The notes below the pieces were generated by a model, which ran no database searches, was not told the DNA's origin, and saw only the letters and a program-made list of their open reading frames with translations. The position numbers and the translations under genes were made by a program. This document shows, in pieces, positions 1-9,272 of a stretch of 64,000 bases of DNA. The DNA lies in the NCBI RefSeq assembly GCF_041595635.1, contig NZ_JBFHJW010000007.1, positions 33,145-97,144 on the forward strand, written 5' to 3'. This stretch comes from Labilibaculum sp041595635. GTDB lineage: Bacteria > Bacteroidota > Bacteroidia > Bacteroidales > Marinifilaceae. Numbering within the stretch: the stretch's first letter is position 1; each line of letters opens with the position of its first letter.

Positions 1-627
1 TTTAAATCCATGCTTTAGGAGTTGCAGACTTAAAATTCCAGAACCTGTTCCTATATCGAAAGCAGATTTCTTTTCACCTTTGTATCGATCCAACCATTTG
101 TCGAAAAGTTTTATGTGTTCAAATCGAGTTGGGAAATAGGTATCGAAAAATGGATGTATTTTTTGATCGAGAACAGGAATGTAAATGCCTTTTTCGTACC
201 ATTGCCACGAGCTATTTAATCCTTGTATTTGCGTAAAAGGCAACAAAAACTCATTTAAATTTGGATATAGTATTTCTAACCAGCCAATTACTGGAGCTTT
301 TCGCACGTTTAATTTGTTGTTGGTAACGTGTATTAATAATTTTTGAGATAGTTTTTGATATGCAGAACGAAATTCACGTTGTCCTTTATAGGATTGATCT
401 GGAAATTTCGTTTGTAGGTGTTTTTTTAACTCGCTGAGAACAGCTAATCCACTACTAAAATAATCAACAATTAATACTGAATATCCATCAATAAGAGCAT
501 CTACTGCATCCATTGGATCCATTCTTTTTTTATAGGGAACTACTTCAATATCAGAAAGGATAGGTTCGGGACGATTGGCTGTAATTTTCTTGCCCGAAAG
601 AATTATTTCTATTTTTGCTTGTACCAT
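1..627 (-). CDS. Class I SAM-dependent methyltransferase (3' end outside window)
   Basis: The reading frame opens at an ATG at 627 and runs without a stop to base 1, giving 209 residues. The last visible residues contain the SAM-binding loop DIGTGSG, followed by LSLQLL, which is motif I of the Rossmann-fold methyltransferases. About 190 residues precede motif I, so there is a substantial N-terminal domain, as in PrmA/PrmB/HemK-like enzymes that carry a separate substrate-recognition domain. The catalytic half (for example an NPPY-type motif) lies beyond the window, so the substrate cannot be told. It is transcribed away from the divergent region at 628-823. Methyltransferase class is secure; protein versus RNA target is not. 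Confidence 0.75.
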   Translation of the reverse strand, partial: MVQAKIEIILSGKKITANRPEPILSDIEVVPYKKRMDPMDAVDALIDGYSVLIVDYFSSGLAVLSELKKHLQTKFPDQSYKGQREFRSAYQKLSQKLLIHVTNNKLNVRKAPVIGWLEILYPNLNEFLLPFTQIQGLNSSWQWYEKGIYIPVLDQKIHPFFDTYFPTRFEHIKLFDKWLDRYKGEKKSAFDIGTGSGILSLQLLKHGFK

Positions 628-823
628 TACTTATCTATTTTATTGCGTTTAGCAGAACTAAGGCACAATTTCCTAAGCTATGTTTGGTTCGCAGATTGTT
701 AAATTTCGTGTAAACGTAGTACAAATACTGATAATTTTTGCCTGTATTGCAATAAATTATTGTGTTTGTATTTTATGGATAAGCAAAACGACCTAACAGG
801 ATGAGCTATGACTAGATATTTTA

Positions 824-2530
824 TCAAATACAATCCTGAATTTCGAAAATAAGATAGTGGTGAGCCGAAATATCTAGGTCTAAACCTTTTTCCGATAATT
901 CGTTACTACTTAGTTCGAGATTTGTATTAGTGTGTATCTTGTTAAAACGTAATTTTGTTGGATGTGCAATTTTTAGCGCATCCAGTGCATGTGCAGGTAT
1001 TTTAATTTGTAAATGTTGAGGCTTATTGTCAAAACTGCATATAATTAGGAGTTTTTGGCTTGAACAGTGGCGCAAAAAGGCATAAACTGTTTCTGAATTA
1101 AAAATCTCCGAATTTGTATTCTGCCACATGATATCGTAAAACGAACCTTCGGCAATAGCTGGCAACTGTGCATAATTAAGAATCTCCCGGTAAGCATTTT
1201 GCAAGTTTTTTTGTGGAGTAGATAATAATTTTCCATCAAATTTTCCATCATTCATCCATTTCTGATGTTCGGGGAGGTTCCAGTAATCGAATATGGTAGA
1301 GCGACCATCGGCTTCACTGTATCCCGATTTTTCCATTCCTGTTTCTCCAAATTCTTGTCCAGAATAGAGTAGGGCTGCACCTTTATTAATGCAAACCGAA
1401 AGCACCATTCCTGGAAGAGCTTTGAAAGGATCTGTTGCGAAATAAGGGGATGCGATTCTTTGTTCATCGTGATTTTCCATAAACTGGAGCATGTAATCAT
1501 CCAAATTATGCAGTGATTGCCAGGATTGTGTAATGTCTCTGGCTGGGCGTTCGCCACGAATTACCGCTTTAAGGGTATCGTACAAACCTACTTTATCATA
1601 TAGGTAATCAAATTTTCCAATTTTAATATAGCTTTCATAGAGATATGGATTGTAGACTTCAGCTATGAATAGAATATCAGGGAATTGTGATTTAACTTCT
1701 TGAATTACCCACTGCCAAAATTCAACAGGAACCATTTCAGCCATGTCGCATCGAAAAGCGTCAATCCCTTTCTTTGCCCAATAAATAAGGATGTCCTTCA
1801 TTTTGAACCAGGTATTCGGTATCGGGTCAAAATGTTTTGAATGATTGTTCAGGTAATCTACTCCGTAGTTTAGTTTTACGGTTTCGTACCAATCGTTTAG
1901 CTGTGGATGATCAGAAAATTGATCGTTTCCGGTTGCTTTTGCAGGATATTCCTGATAATCAATTTTAGGAAATCTATTTCTTATTTCATTGGACAAATGC
2001 AGATGCTGATGAGGCATGTAGTAAAAATTATTAGTTGGTGAGAACGCCATACTGCTATCGTCATTGCTTCCAAAATCAGAAATGCCGTTGGGTTTTGCAT
2101 CTGAATGATATTCTCGAGCCAAATGGTTGGGAACGAAGTCAATGATCACCTTCATTCCATTTTCATGACTTCGATGAAGTAAATCTTCAAATTCTTGCAT
2201 TCGGTGGTTAACATTTATGGCCAAATCTGGATTTACATCATAGTAATCTTTTATGGCATAAGGAGATCCTGCTTTTCCCTTAATTACCAGCGGGTTGCCA
2301 TTTGGTATTCCCGCTTCGGGATAACCTTCGCTAATTGCATGTTCGATAATTCCTGTGTACCAAATATGTGTAACACCAAGTTTTTTTATTTCCTGTAGAG
2401 CCTTTGTGCTGATATCGTTGAATTTTCCGCAAGAGTTTTGATCTCGTGAACCATTTGCAATGGGATTGGTGTTTTTATTTCCAAATAAGCGGGGTAGTAG
2501 TTGGTATATTATAAGCTTGATATTTTTCAT
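824..2530 (-). CDS. GH13 alpha-amylase family glycoside hydrolase
   Basis: A 568-residue GH13 (beta/alpha)8-barrel enzyme expected to cut or rearrange alpha-1,4-glucans. All four GH13 regions are visible: DFVPNH at about 131-136, GIDAFRCDM with the nucleophile Asp near 262, FIAEVYN with the acid/base Glu near 291, and ENHDEQR with the stabilising Asp near 355. No signal peptide is evident (MKNIKLIIYQLLPRLFG starts directly in the barrel), which suggests a cytoplasmic enzyme. Its start lies 2 bases after the stop of glgB, so the two genes are almost certainly co-transcribed and serve glycogen or maltodextrin turnover. Exact specificity (amylase, maltodextrin glucosidase, transferase) cannot be assigned from motifs. 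Confidence 0.9.
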   Translation of the reverse strand: MKNIKLIIYQLLPRLFGNKNTNPIANGSRDQNSCGKFNDISTKALQEIKKLGVTHIWYTGIIEHAISEGYPEAGIPNGNPLVIKGKAGSPYAIKDYYDVNPDLAINVNHRMQEFEDLLHRSHENGMKVIIDFVPNHLAREYHSDAKPNGISDFGSNDDSSMAFSPTNNFYYMPHQHLHLSNEIRNRFPKIDYQEYPAKATGNDQFSDHPQLNDWYETVKLNYGVDYLNNHSKHFDPIPNTWFKMKDILIYWAKKGIDAFRCDMAEMVPVEFWQWVIQEVKSQFPDILFIAEVYNPYLYESYIKIGKFDYLYDKVGLYDTLKAVIRGERPARDITQSWQSLHNLDDYMLQFMENHDEQRIASPYFATDPFKALPGMVLSVCINKGAALLYSGQEFGETGMEKSGYSEADGRSTIFDYWNLPEHQKWMNDGKFDGKLLSTPQKNLQNAYREILNYAQLPAIAEGSFYDIMWQNTNSEIFNSETVYAFLRHCSSQKLLIICSFDNKPQHLQIKIPAHALDALKIAHPTKLRFNKIHTNTNLELSSNELSEKGLDLDISAHHYLIFEIQDCI

Positions 2531-2532
2531 AA

Positions 2533-4551
2533 CTAGAATACGCTTTTAGAGGGAATATATTTAAAAACCAAAGCAGTTCTACTTGGCAAGTAAAGATAAA
2601 CCCGGTGAATATTCGACATTGTAGCTTCGGGTTTTGAATAGTATAGTCGATTTGCATCTACACGATCGAAACCTCCGTATTTTTTCTCGTCAGAGTTGAG
2701 CACCAACTGGTATTTGCCAGATTGTGCCGGAATTCCGTAGTAGGTGAAGGATTGGTTTGGGTTTAAATTGAAAACAAAAAGTAAATTTTTTCTTCGAACA
2801 GCCAATACCTGATTATTTTTATCAGATTGTACACAATCAATATAAGGCTCATTAATAAATTCTTCTTGTTTTTGCAGGGCAATCATATCTTTATCGAACT
2901 CATTTAAAAATTCGAATCGTAAGTTTGGATTGTCGACCAAACTCCATTGTCTGCGTGCATATTTATAGGACCAATTATTTCCAGCTCGGGGAAAATCAAT
3001 CCATTCTGGATGCCCAAATTCATTGCCCATAAAATTCAAATAGCCATTTCCGCTGCAACAGATAGTTAGCAAACGAATCAATTTATGAAGTGCTATTCCG
3101 CGATCAACAATTAGGTTTTCACTTGCCTTGTCCATGCTATCATACATGCTTTTGTCAATCAAACGAAAAATTAGTGTTTGATCTCCTACCAAAGCCTGAT
3201 CGTGCGATTCAGCATAACTAATGGTTTTTTCTTCGGCTCGTTTATTGGAGAGTTCGTAAAAGATAGTACCCACGTCCCAATTTTCATCGTGAGATTCTTT
3301 AATGAGTTTGATCCAATAATCTGGAATTCCCATTGCCAGGCGAAAATCGAAACCCAAACCACCTTCCTGAATAGGGGAAGCTAATCCCGGATAACCGCTC
3401 ATTTCTTCAGCAATACTAATTGCCTTAGGATTGTATTGGTGAATTAATTTATTGGCTAAAATAAGGTAACTAATGGCATCTTCATCTTGTTGGCCATCGA
3501 AATACATGCTGTAATTGGTGAAATCTCTCGATAAGCCATGATCGTAGTACAACATACTGGTTACTCCATCGAAACGAAATCCATCAAAATGATATTCTTC
3601 TAGCCAGTATTTTATATTCGACAATAAAAGGTGAATGACTTCATTTTTAGCATAATTGTAGCAAAGAGAATCCCAAGCTACGTGTTCTCTTCGTTCGTTA
3701 TCATGAAAAAACTGATAGGTGGAACCATCAAACTTTCCAAGTCCTTCGTTTTCGTTTTTAACAGCATGAGAATGAATTAGATCCATGATTACCATAATGC
3801 CTAAAGAATGAGCTTCATCAATGAGTTGCTTTAATTCCTCGGGTGTGCCAAAGCGCGATGATGCAGCGAATAAACTGGAAACATGGTATCCAAAAGAACC
3901 ATAGTAAGGATGTTCCTGTATGGCCATCAATTGGATGGTATTGTAACCTGCTTTATGGATTCGAGGAAGAATGAGTTTTCGAAATTCATCATAGCTTCCA
4001 ACGCCTTCTTTCTCGCTTGCCATGCCAATATGAGCCTCGTAAATAAGAGGCGATAGATATTTAACTCGTTTGGCTTCATGTTTCCATTCGAAAGAAGCTT
4101 TTGGCTTCCAAACTTGTGCTGAATAAACGAGTGTTTTCGGATCTTGTATTACACGGTTACACCATACAGGTATTCGTTCTCCTTCGCCACCAGACCAACA
4201 AACTAGTAATTTATACAAATCTGTCTGTTGCAGAGAAGCTAAAGGCAGTTTTAATTCGAAATTACCATATTCAAGCTTTTCGAATTTATAGTTTGAATGT
4301 TTTTTCCAGTTTGAAAATTTACCAATAAGGTATATTTCTTCTGCATTGGGAGCCCATTCTCTTATGATCCAATTTTTGGAATCTTGATGCAGTCCATAGT
4401 AATGGTGGCCATTAGCAAAGGATGAAAGATTTGTTTCGCCAAGGTTTTGTTCTTTTTGTTCTGCCGCTAGTATTCTTTTTTGAATTACAAATTGGTAATC
4501 TTGTAAAAAAGGATCCGATTCAATGATTTTAAGATGTGCAATCATAAGCAT
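2533..4551 (-). CDS. glgB: 1,4-alpha-glucan branching enzyme (GH13_8 type)
   Basis: A 672-residue glycogen branching enzyme that transfers alpha-1,4 chains to form alpha-1,6 branches. An N-terminal CBM48-like domain (WAPNAEEIYLIGKFSNW, about 66-82) precedes the barrel. Catalytic motifs are DLIHSHAVKN, GFRFDGVTSM with nucleophile Asp near 328, SIAEEMSG with Glu near 382, and YAESHDQALVGDQT with Asp near 451. The combination HSHA, DGVTSMLY and ESHDQALVGD is the eukaryote-like GH13_8 form rather than the classical bacterial GH13_9 form. ATG codons at 4551 and 4545 are both possible starts. It is the first gene of a two-gene unit with the amylase downstream; no glgA or glgC is present here. Confidence 0.95.
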   Translation of the reverse strand: MLMIAHLKIIESDPFLQDYQFVIQKRILAAEQKEQNLGETNLSSFANGHHYYGLHQDSKNWIIREWAPNAEEIYLIGKFSNWKKHSNYKFEKLEYGNFELKLPLASLQQTDLYKLLVCWSGGEGERIPVWCNRVIQDPKTLVYSAQVWKPKASFEWKHEAKRVKYLSPLIYEAHIGMASEKEGVGSYDEFRKLILPRIHKAGYNTIQLMAIQEHPYYGSFGYHVSSLFAASSRFGTPEELKQLIDEAHSLGIMVIMDLIHSHAVKNENEGLGKFDGSTYQFFHDNERREHVAWDSLCYNYAKNEVIHLLLSNIKYWLEEYHFDGFRFDGVTSMLYYDHGLSRDFTNYSMYFDGQQDEDAISYLILANKLIHQYNPKAISIAEEMSGYPGLASPIQEGGLGFDFRLAMGIPDYWIKLIKESHDENWDVGTIFYELSNKRAEEKTISYAESHDQALVGDQTLIFRLIDKSMYDSMDKASENLIVDRGIALHKLIRLLTICCSGNGYLNFMGNEFGHPEWIDFPRAGNNWSYKYARRQWSLVDNPNLRFEFLNEFDKDMIALQKQEEFINEPYIDCVQSDKNNQVLAVRRKNLLFVFNLNPNQSFTYYGIPAQSGKYQLVLNSDEKKYGGFDRVDANRLYYSKPEATMSNIHRVYLYLPSRTALVFKYIPSKSVF

Positions 4552-4982
4552 TATAGGTGTTCCTGCTTCGCAGTAGTTAGATATTACAATGAACTTAAAG
4601 ATACAATTTATTACTTATGATTACTCTATAATGGAATATAGTTTTTAGGAATTTTTGCAAGTGAAAAAGTTGGAGCCATCTATTGATTTATTCCCTTTGC
4701 AGAAAAAACGAATTGTTTGAAAGGCTTAAGGTTGAAGTACAAATATATAGCGTATGTTCTGTTGAGAAATATGTTCCTTATGGTTGAAGCTGACAGATGG
4801 AAATACCCAGTAGACTTATTTCAGACCGAAATAAAGAGAATTATATGTATTTAAACATGTATTAATACTAATAGATAGTCGTTTATGTGCCATGCATAAG
4901 GTTTAGCAAAGTGAACTGTGTGGCTGACTGGTGCAATCGTTTTAACCAAATCCGATAAGAAATGAGCCAAATAGAACATTTT
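4552..4982. other. Intergenic region with decayed sequence upstream of ptsI relic
   Basis: No intact gene is visible. The right-hand part (about 4920-4982) can be read in pieces that resemble the first residues of PTS enzyme I (a GAIVLTKSDKK-like stretch followed by stops), so it may be the 5' continuation of the relic described next. The left part is AT-rich and should contain the glgB promoter, but I see no confident -7/-33 pair. Confidence 0.4.
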
Positions 4983-5212
4983 ATATCCGCCAAAATTACT
5001 TAATCAGATGTTGATCAGGAAATTAGTTTGTTACATAAATCGATTAATCAGGCACTTGCCGATTTGGAAACAATTCAACAAAAAATTGTTAAAGAACTAA
5101 GCCAAAAAGAAGTTGATATTTTTGAATACCATAAACTTCTTTTGCAGGATGAAGATTTACTGAATGCAGTAGAAATAATGGTTCGAAAAGAAAAAATAAA
5201 TGTTGCTTTTGT
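4983..5212 (+). pseudogene. Relic of PTS enzyme I (ptsI) N-terminal domain
   Basis: Read in one frame, this stretch gives ISAKIT, a TAA stop at 5001, then SDVDQEISLL and a helix-rich run including LETIQQKI and IFEYHKLLLQDEDLL. This follows the order of the enzyme I N-terminal domain, which in E. coli has ISADQVDQEV, LETIKTK and IFEGHIMLLEDEEL. The phosphohistidine domain and the whole C-terminal PEP-binding barrel are missing, and the frame is interrupted. The similarity stops around 5212 where an AraC-type tail begins in another frame. I read this as a dead gene fragment left by deletion or recombination. The nearby ppc gene is not involved. Confidence 0.65.
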
Positions 5213-5398
5213 TTGGTTAAAGCAAATCAAGAAAAAAGATTGGAATATTCTTCGCATTTACTAATTAGTACCGATAAAAAAATCAATGAAATTTGTTGGG
5301 AATCAGGTTTTTCCAATGTTTCTCACTTCTGCCAGCTTTTTCAGAAGCAGTATGGTACCTCTCCCTTAAAATACATAAATGTAATTCGTAAGCAGTGA
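5213..5398 (+). pseudogene. C-terminal relic of an AraC-family regulator
   Basis: The frame ending at the TGA of 5396-5398 encodes RLEYSSHLLISTDKKI, NEICWESGFSNVSHFCQLF and QKQYGTSPLKYI. This is the second helix-turn-helix and C-terminus of an AraC/XylS DNA-binding domain (GF-x-N-x-S-x-F and the G-T-S-P-x-x-Y signature). Only about 55 residues remain; the first helix-turn-helix and any ligand domain are absent. It abuts the enzyme I relic in a different frame with no start codon of its own apart from a TTG, so it is unlikely to make a working regulator. It may be the scar of a deletion that joined two formerly separate genes. Confidence 0.65.
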
Positions 5399-5422
5399 AA
5401 GTTTTGTTATTCAGTTACTTAC

Positions 5423-5452
5423 TTTGAATCTTAACAGAAATCCATAATTTTG
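5423..5452 (+). promoter_or_regulatory. Bacteroidota-type promoter for ppc
   Basis: TTTG at 5423-5426 and TAATTTTG at 5445-5452 are separated by 18 bases and match the Bacteroidota consensus TTTG-N(19 +/-2)-TAnnTTTG. A transcript would start near 5459, leaving a leader of about 90 bases before the ATG at 5552. This placement supports the downstream ATG rather than an upstream TTG as the ppc start. Confidence 0.5.
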
Positions 5453-5551
5453 ATGCATAAGGAATGATAAGACTTGTGGATATTTTCAATCTCTTTTCTT
5501 AACTTAAGGCTTGTATTCGTGGTGTGCATAATCGAAAGAAAAAAGATAGAT

Positions 5552-8101
5552 ATGAGATCGGAAAAGTTTCAAAATGAAGTAGATTTAAAGTATAAATTGT
5601 ACAACAGTATATTTTTAACTTTGCCATTAGATGGCATTCATGGAACAGGAATTTTAATTCCTATACTAAAAGAGAGCTGCTCAAAAGGTTTGGATCTGGG
5701 GAAGTCTCCTCTTGAAATTTTCGATCATTTTTTTGAGAAACAAACTTCCTTACGAACAGAGAAAGAGCAATTCGATTTTCTGTTTCGGGTTATACATTAT
5801 ATTGAACGGCAGGTAGTATTGCTGGATGCTGTAGAGGATGCCGTTTTTGATAAAATTAATGATTTAGATGGAGCAGGAAGTTTAAAAGACTTAAAATCGA
5901 GAGTGAATCAAGCAGATAAATGGAAGGAGTTGAAAAGTGATTTGGAGAGGTTTGCTGTACGAATTGTTTTAACCGCTCATCCAACACAATTTTATCCGAG
6001 TACTGTACTTTCTATAATCAATGATTTAATTATAGCGATTCAGAAAAGTGATTTGCTTCAAATAAAATTATTGCTTACCCAATTGGGAAAAACCCCGTTT
6101 TTTAAAAAAGAACGTCCTACCCCATACGATGAGGCAAAAAGTATAAGTTGGTATCTTGAAAATATTTTTTATCAATCGGCTTCCGAATTGTATTCTGAAT
6201 TGCTAAGCAATGAACAATTATCCGATGGAAAAGCATGTTCTGTAATTTCCTTCGGGTTTTGGCCCGGTGGCGATCGGGATGGAAATCCATATGTAAATAC
6301 AGAGACAACTTTTAAAGTGGCAGAACGACTTCGATACATTCTATTTTCGAATTATTATAAAGATTTAAGGCGATTACGAAGACGATTAAGTTTTAAAGGA
6401 GTTTATGAAATTGTTCTTGATTTAGAAGAGAAAGTACTAAAGGCTTTGAATGCGAAAGGCGATGAAGGAAGTATCACAATTGAGGAAATTGATGAATCTT
6501 TAACAAAAATTGAAAAAATATTGCGGGAAGAACACGATGGGTTTTTTCTTGATCTTTTGCATAAATTTCAAAATAAAGTGAAATTGTTTGGAATTCACTT
6601 TGCCAATATCGACATCCGACAAGATAGCAGAATCATAAGGAAAGCTTTTGATCTTTTGTGCAATTCAAATCCTGAAATAAGTAAAAACCTAGATAAGAAT
6701 CATCTGGATAGTTTATTTCAAGCAAAAGGTGTGATTGGGGATATATCCACTGATGATGAGGTGAGTAGAGACACACTTGCTGTTTTTTCTGCAATGAAAG
6801 AAATTCAGAAGATGAATGGAGAGCTTGCTTGTAATCGTTTTATCATCAGTAATTGTCAAACTTCTCTTGATGTAGCTCAAGTTTACGCTCTGGCTAAGCT
6901 TAGTGCCTGGAACAAGATTTTGCCTCTTGATATTGTACCACTGTTCGAAACCATAGATGATTTAGCTAAAGCAGATCAAAGCATGAGAGAATTGTTTGAG
7001 AATGAAACCTACTATCAGCATTTAGTTTCGAGAGGGAAGAAGCAAACCATTATGCTTGGTTTCTCCGATGGTACCAAGGATGGAGGTTATTTTTCGGCAA
7101 ATTGGAGCATTTATAAAGCGAAAGAGAACATTACTCAATTGGCGCGGGAAAAAGGAATAGTGGTTGTATTTTTCGATGGTCGTGGTGGACCACCAGCGCG
7201 TGGAGGTGGAAACACTCACAAATTTTACTCCTCTTTGAGCAATGATATTGAAAATCAGGAAATACAAGTTACCATTCAGGGGCAGACTATTAGTTCGAAA
7301 TTCGGTACTAAAGCATCGGCAAAATATTATCAGGAATTAATGATTACTGCAGGTTTGGGAAATCGACTTTTCGAAGATCAAAGCAAACAGTTTTCAGTCG
7401 AAGATAAGGAAACAATGGAAGCTTTGGCGAATTATAGCATGGAGGAATATCACCGGTTTAAATCTTCCGATAAATTTGTGCCTTATTTAGAGAAAATGAG
7501 CGCTTTAAAGTATTATGGGAAAGCAAAAATTGGTAGTCGGCCTAGTAAAAGAAAAGAAACAGCTACATTGAATTTTGAAGATCTTCGAGCCATTCCATTC
7601 GTAGGAGCATGGAGTCAGATGAAGCAAAATGTACCTGGCTTTTTTGGTGTTGGTGCGTCTCTTAAAAGAATGAAAGAGGAAGGCAAAATGGAGAACTGTA
7701 AAAAGTTGTATCATAATTCGTTATTTTTCCGCACCTTGGTGGAGAATAGCATGCAATCGATTTGTAAATCTTATTTTTCACTAACGCAATACATGAAAAA
7801 AGATGAAGAATTTGGTGAGTTCTGGAATTGGATTTACCAAGAATATCAACTTAGTGTAGATATGTTGCTCGAGGTGTCTGGACAAAAAGAATTGATGGAG
7901 CTATCGCTTGAGTTAAAGGATTCCATTCATTTACGGGAAGAAATTGTATTGCCATTAATTTGTATTCAGCAATTTGCATTGATGAAGATTCGAGCCATGG
8001 AATTGTCAGGAAATATTGATCAGGAGAAATACATTACATTGGAAAACTTGGTTATTAGGTCTCTTTATGGTAATATTAATGCCAGTAGAAATTCTGCATA
8101 A
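5552..8101 (+). CDS. ppc: Phosphoenolpyruvate carboxylase
   Basis: Biotin-independent carboxylation of PEP with bicarbonate to oxaloacetate and phosphate, an anaplerotic reaction feeding the TCA or succinate pathway. From the ATG at 5552 the protein has 849 residues, near the usual length for bacterial PEPC. Hallmarks are VLTAHPTQ with the catalytic His, FGFWPGGDRDGNP, GFSDGTKDGGYFSANW, FFDGRGGPPARGGG and the RPSKRK/FVGAWSQ region near the C-terminus. The C-terminal end reads ASRNSA where many family members end in a QNTG-like tail. An in-frame TTG at 5474 would add 26 hydrophobic residues but falls close to the predicted transcription start, so I prefer 5552. Confidence 0.95.
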   Translation: MRSEKFQNEVDLKYKLYNSIFLTLPLDGIHGTGILIPILKESCSKGLDLGKSPLEIFDHFFEKQTSLRTEKEQFDFLFRVIHYIERQVVLLDAVEDAVFDKINDLDGAGSLKDLKSRVNQADKWKELKSDLERFAVRIVLTAHPTQFYPSTVLSIINDLIIAIQKSDLLQIKLLLTQLGKTPFFKKERPTPYDEAKSISWYLENIFYQSASELYSELLSNEQLSDGKACSVISFGFWPGGDRDGNPYVNTETTFKVAERLRYILFSNYYKDLRRLRRRLSFKGVYEIVLDLEEKVLKALNAKGDEGSITIEEIDESLTKIEKILREEHDGFFLDLLHKFQNKVKLFGIHFANIDIRQDSRIIRKAFDLLCNSNPEISKNLDKNHLDSLFQAKGVIGDISTDDEVSRDTLAVFSAMKEIQKMNGELACNRFIISNCQTSLDVAQVYALAKLSAWNKILPLDIVPLFETIDDLAKADQSMRELFENETYYQHLVSRGKKQTIMLGFSDGTKDGGYFSANWSIYKAKENITQLAREKGIVVVFFDGRGGPPARGGGNTHKFYSSLSNDIENQEIQVTIQGQTISSKFGTKASAKYYQELMITAGLGNRLFEDQSKQFSVEDKETMEALANYSMEEYHRFKSSDKFVPYLEKMSALKYYGKAKIGSRPSKRKETATLNFEDLRAIPFVGAWSQMKQNVPGFFGVGASLKRMKEEGKMENCKKLYHNSLFFRTLVENSMQSICKSYFSLTQYMKKDEEFGEFWNWIYQEYQLSVDMLLEVSGQKELMELSLELKDSIHLREEIVLPLICIQQFALMKIRAMELSGNIDQEKYITLENLVIRSLYGNINASRNSA

Positions 8102-8199
8102 AATAAGTTTGATAAAAATTAATCTTAAATTGCAACATTCTTACTCGAATATCGTTTCCTTTGTAAGTAAGAAATTAAAATATAACAAAAAGAATTCCA

Positions 8200-8919
8200 A
8201 TGAAGATGAATAAATCATTTTTTTCAATTATCTTTTTCACTTTATTCACCCTTTCTGCATTTGCGCAAAGCACCGATACTACTACTAAAGTAAAAGAAGC
8301 GGCAAAGAAACAGGAGGTAGTAAAACAGGAGACTGTAAAACAAGAAGTAAGTACTCCTGTAGAAAAGAAACCTGTTGTAAGAAAGCCAGTAAAAGCATAT
8401 ATGGATGAGGGTTCAATTGAAGAGCAATTTGATTATATGTTGAGCAAATCCAATCGTTATCAAGAATATAAGGTTGTAAAAATAAGCTCTCTCAATACAT
8501 TTAAATCGAATGTTTTTGATTCATTAAATCTGGCAAAAAAGAATTTACTTGATTCTAAATTTATAGAAAAAAGCCAGAATTTGGAGATTGCTTCTTTAAA
8601 AAATGAATTGGAAACAGTGAAAAAGGAACTCGAACAAACGAGGAGTTCTAAAGATAGTATGCGGTTTTTAGGAATGGATCTTCCTAAAGCAACCTACAAC
8701 ACCATTATTTGGATTTTAATTTTAGGATCTTTACTACTTGCAGGTTTGTGTTTTCTCTTGTTTAAAAGAAGCAACGTGTTGACAGTGGAAACAAAACAGA
8801 CATTGGAAGAAGTACGGGAAGAATTGGATACACTTCGTAAAAATGCACTCGTTCGAGAACAAAAGCTGGCGCGAAAACTTCAAGACGAGGTGATAAAAAA
8901 TAAAAATTTAGGCTTATAA
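8200..8919 (+). CDS. Exported coiled-coil protein with one transmembrane helix
   Basis: A 239-residue protein of unknown function. It begins with a signal peptide (MKMNKSFFSIIFFTLFTLS, cleavage likely after AFA). A Lys/Glu/Val-rich low-complexity segment with repeated VKQE units follows, then a predicted periplasmic coiled coil (about 110-150, with NELETVKKELEQ). There is a strong transmembrane helix (about 168-190) followed by KRSN, and a second coiled coil rich in Glu and Lys to the end. The topology suggests a signal-anchored or cleaved protein linking periplasm and cytoplasm. Proteins of this layout are common in Bacteroidota and sometimes misnamed. It stands alone, closed by the terminator at 8945-8973. 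I recognise no enzymatic motif. Confidence 0.7.
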   Translation: MKMNKSFFSIIFFTLFTLSAFAQSTDTTTKVKEAAKKQEVVKQETVKQEVSTPVEKKPVVRKPVKAYMDEGSIEEQFDYMLSKSNRYQEYKVVKISSLNTFKSNVFDSLNLAKKNLLDSKFIEKSQNLEIASLKNELETVKKELEQTRSSKDSMRFLGMDLPKATYNTIIWILILGSLLLAGLCFLLFKRSNVLTVETKQTLEEVREELDTLRKNALVREQKLARKLQDEVIKNKNLGL

Positions 8920-8944
8920 AAGAGTAAATTTATATCATAAAATG

Positions 8945-8973
8945 AAGACTAACAGCAATGTTAGTCTTTTTTT
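8945..8973 (+). terminator. Rho-independent terminator
   Basis: A perfect 9-bp stem AAGACTAAC/GTTAGTCTT with a 6-base loop is followed directly by a T run. It ends the transcript of the coiled-coil protein gene. Confidence 0.8.
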
Positions 8974-9272
8974 ATGGACAATATTTAAGCAATAAATCCC
9001 AATGTGTTTTTCTGGTATAGTAGTTGATTTTTAGGTAAGATAGTTCAAAAATAGGATGCAATTCGTCTATAATTTATTTTGATATCGAAATTTACAACAA
9101 TTGGAGTAATGGTAATTATAAATTCCACTTTTGCCATAGTTTTTCATTATAGAATGGATAGAATAATTATATTTTGGATCAAAATATTGATTTATTGTAA
9201 ATACAATACTGCTTTATTATATTACTTATGTTTAAGTATTTATATTATATTTGTTATATATATTCTACTATT
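8974..9272. other. AT-rich intergenic region
   Basis: About 300 bases between the terminator and the Crp/Fnr start. It is very AT-rich with short hydrophobic open frames that look like chance. The regulator's promoter must lie here, but no confident -7/-33 pair stands out. Confidence 0.4.

Noticed and set aside
4552..4982. A tRNA or small RNA gene in the gap upstream of the ptsI relic
   Set aside because: No cloverleaf, no TTCGA-type T arm and no CCA end could be found.
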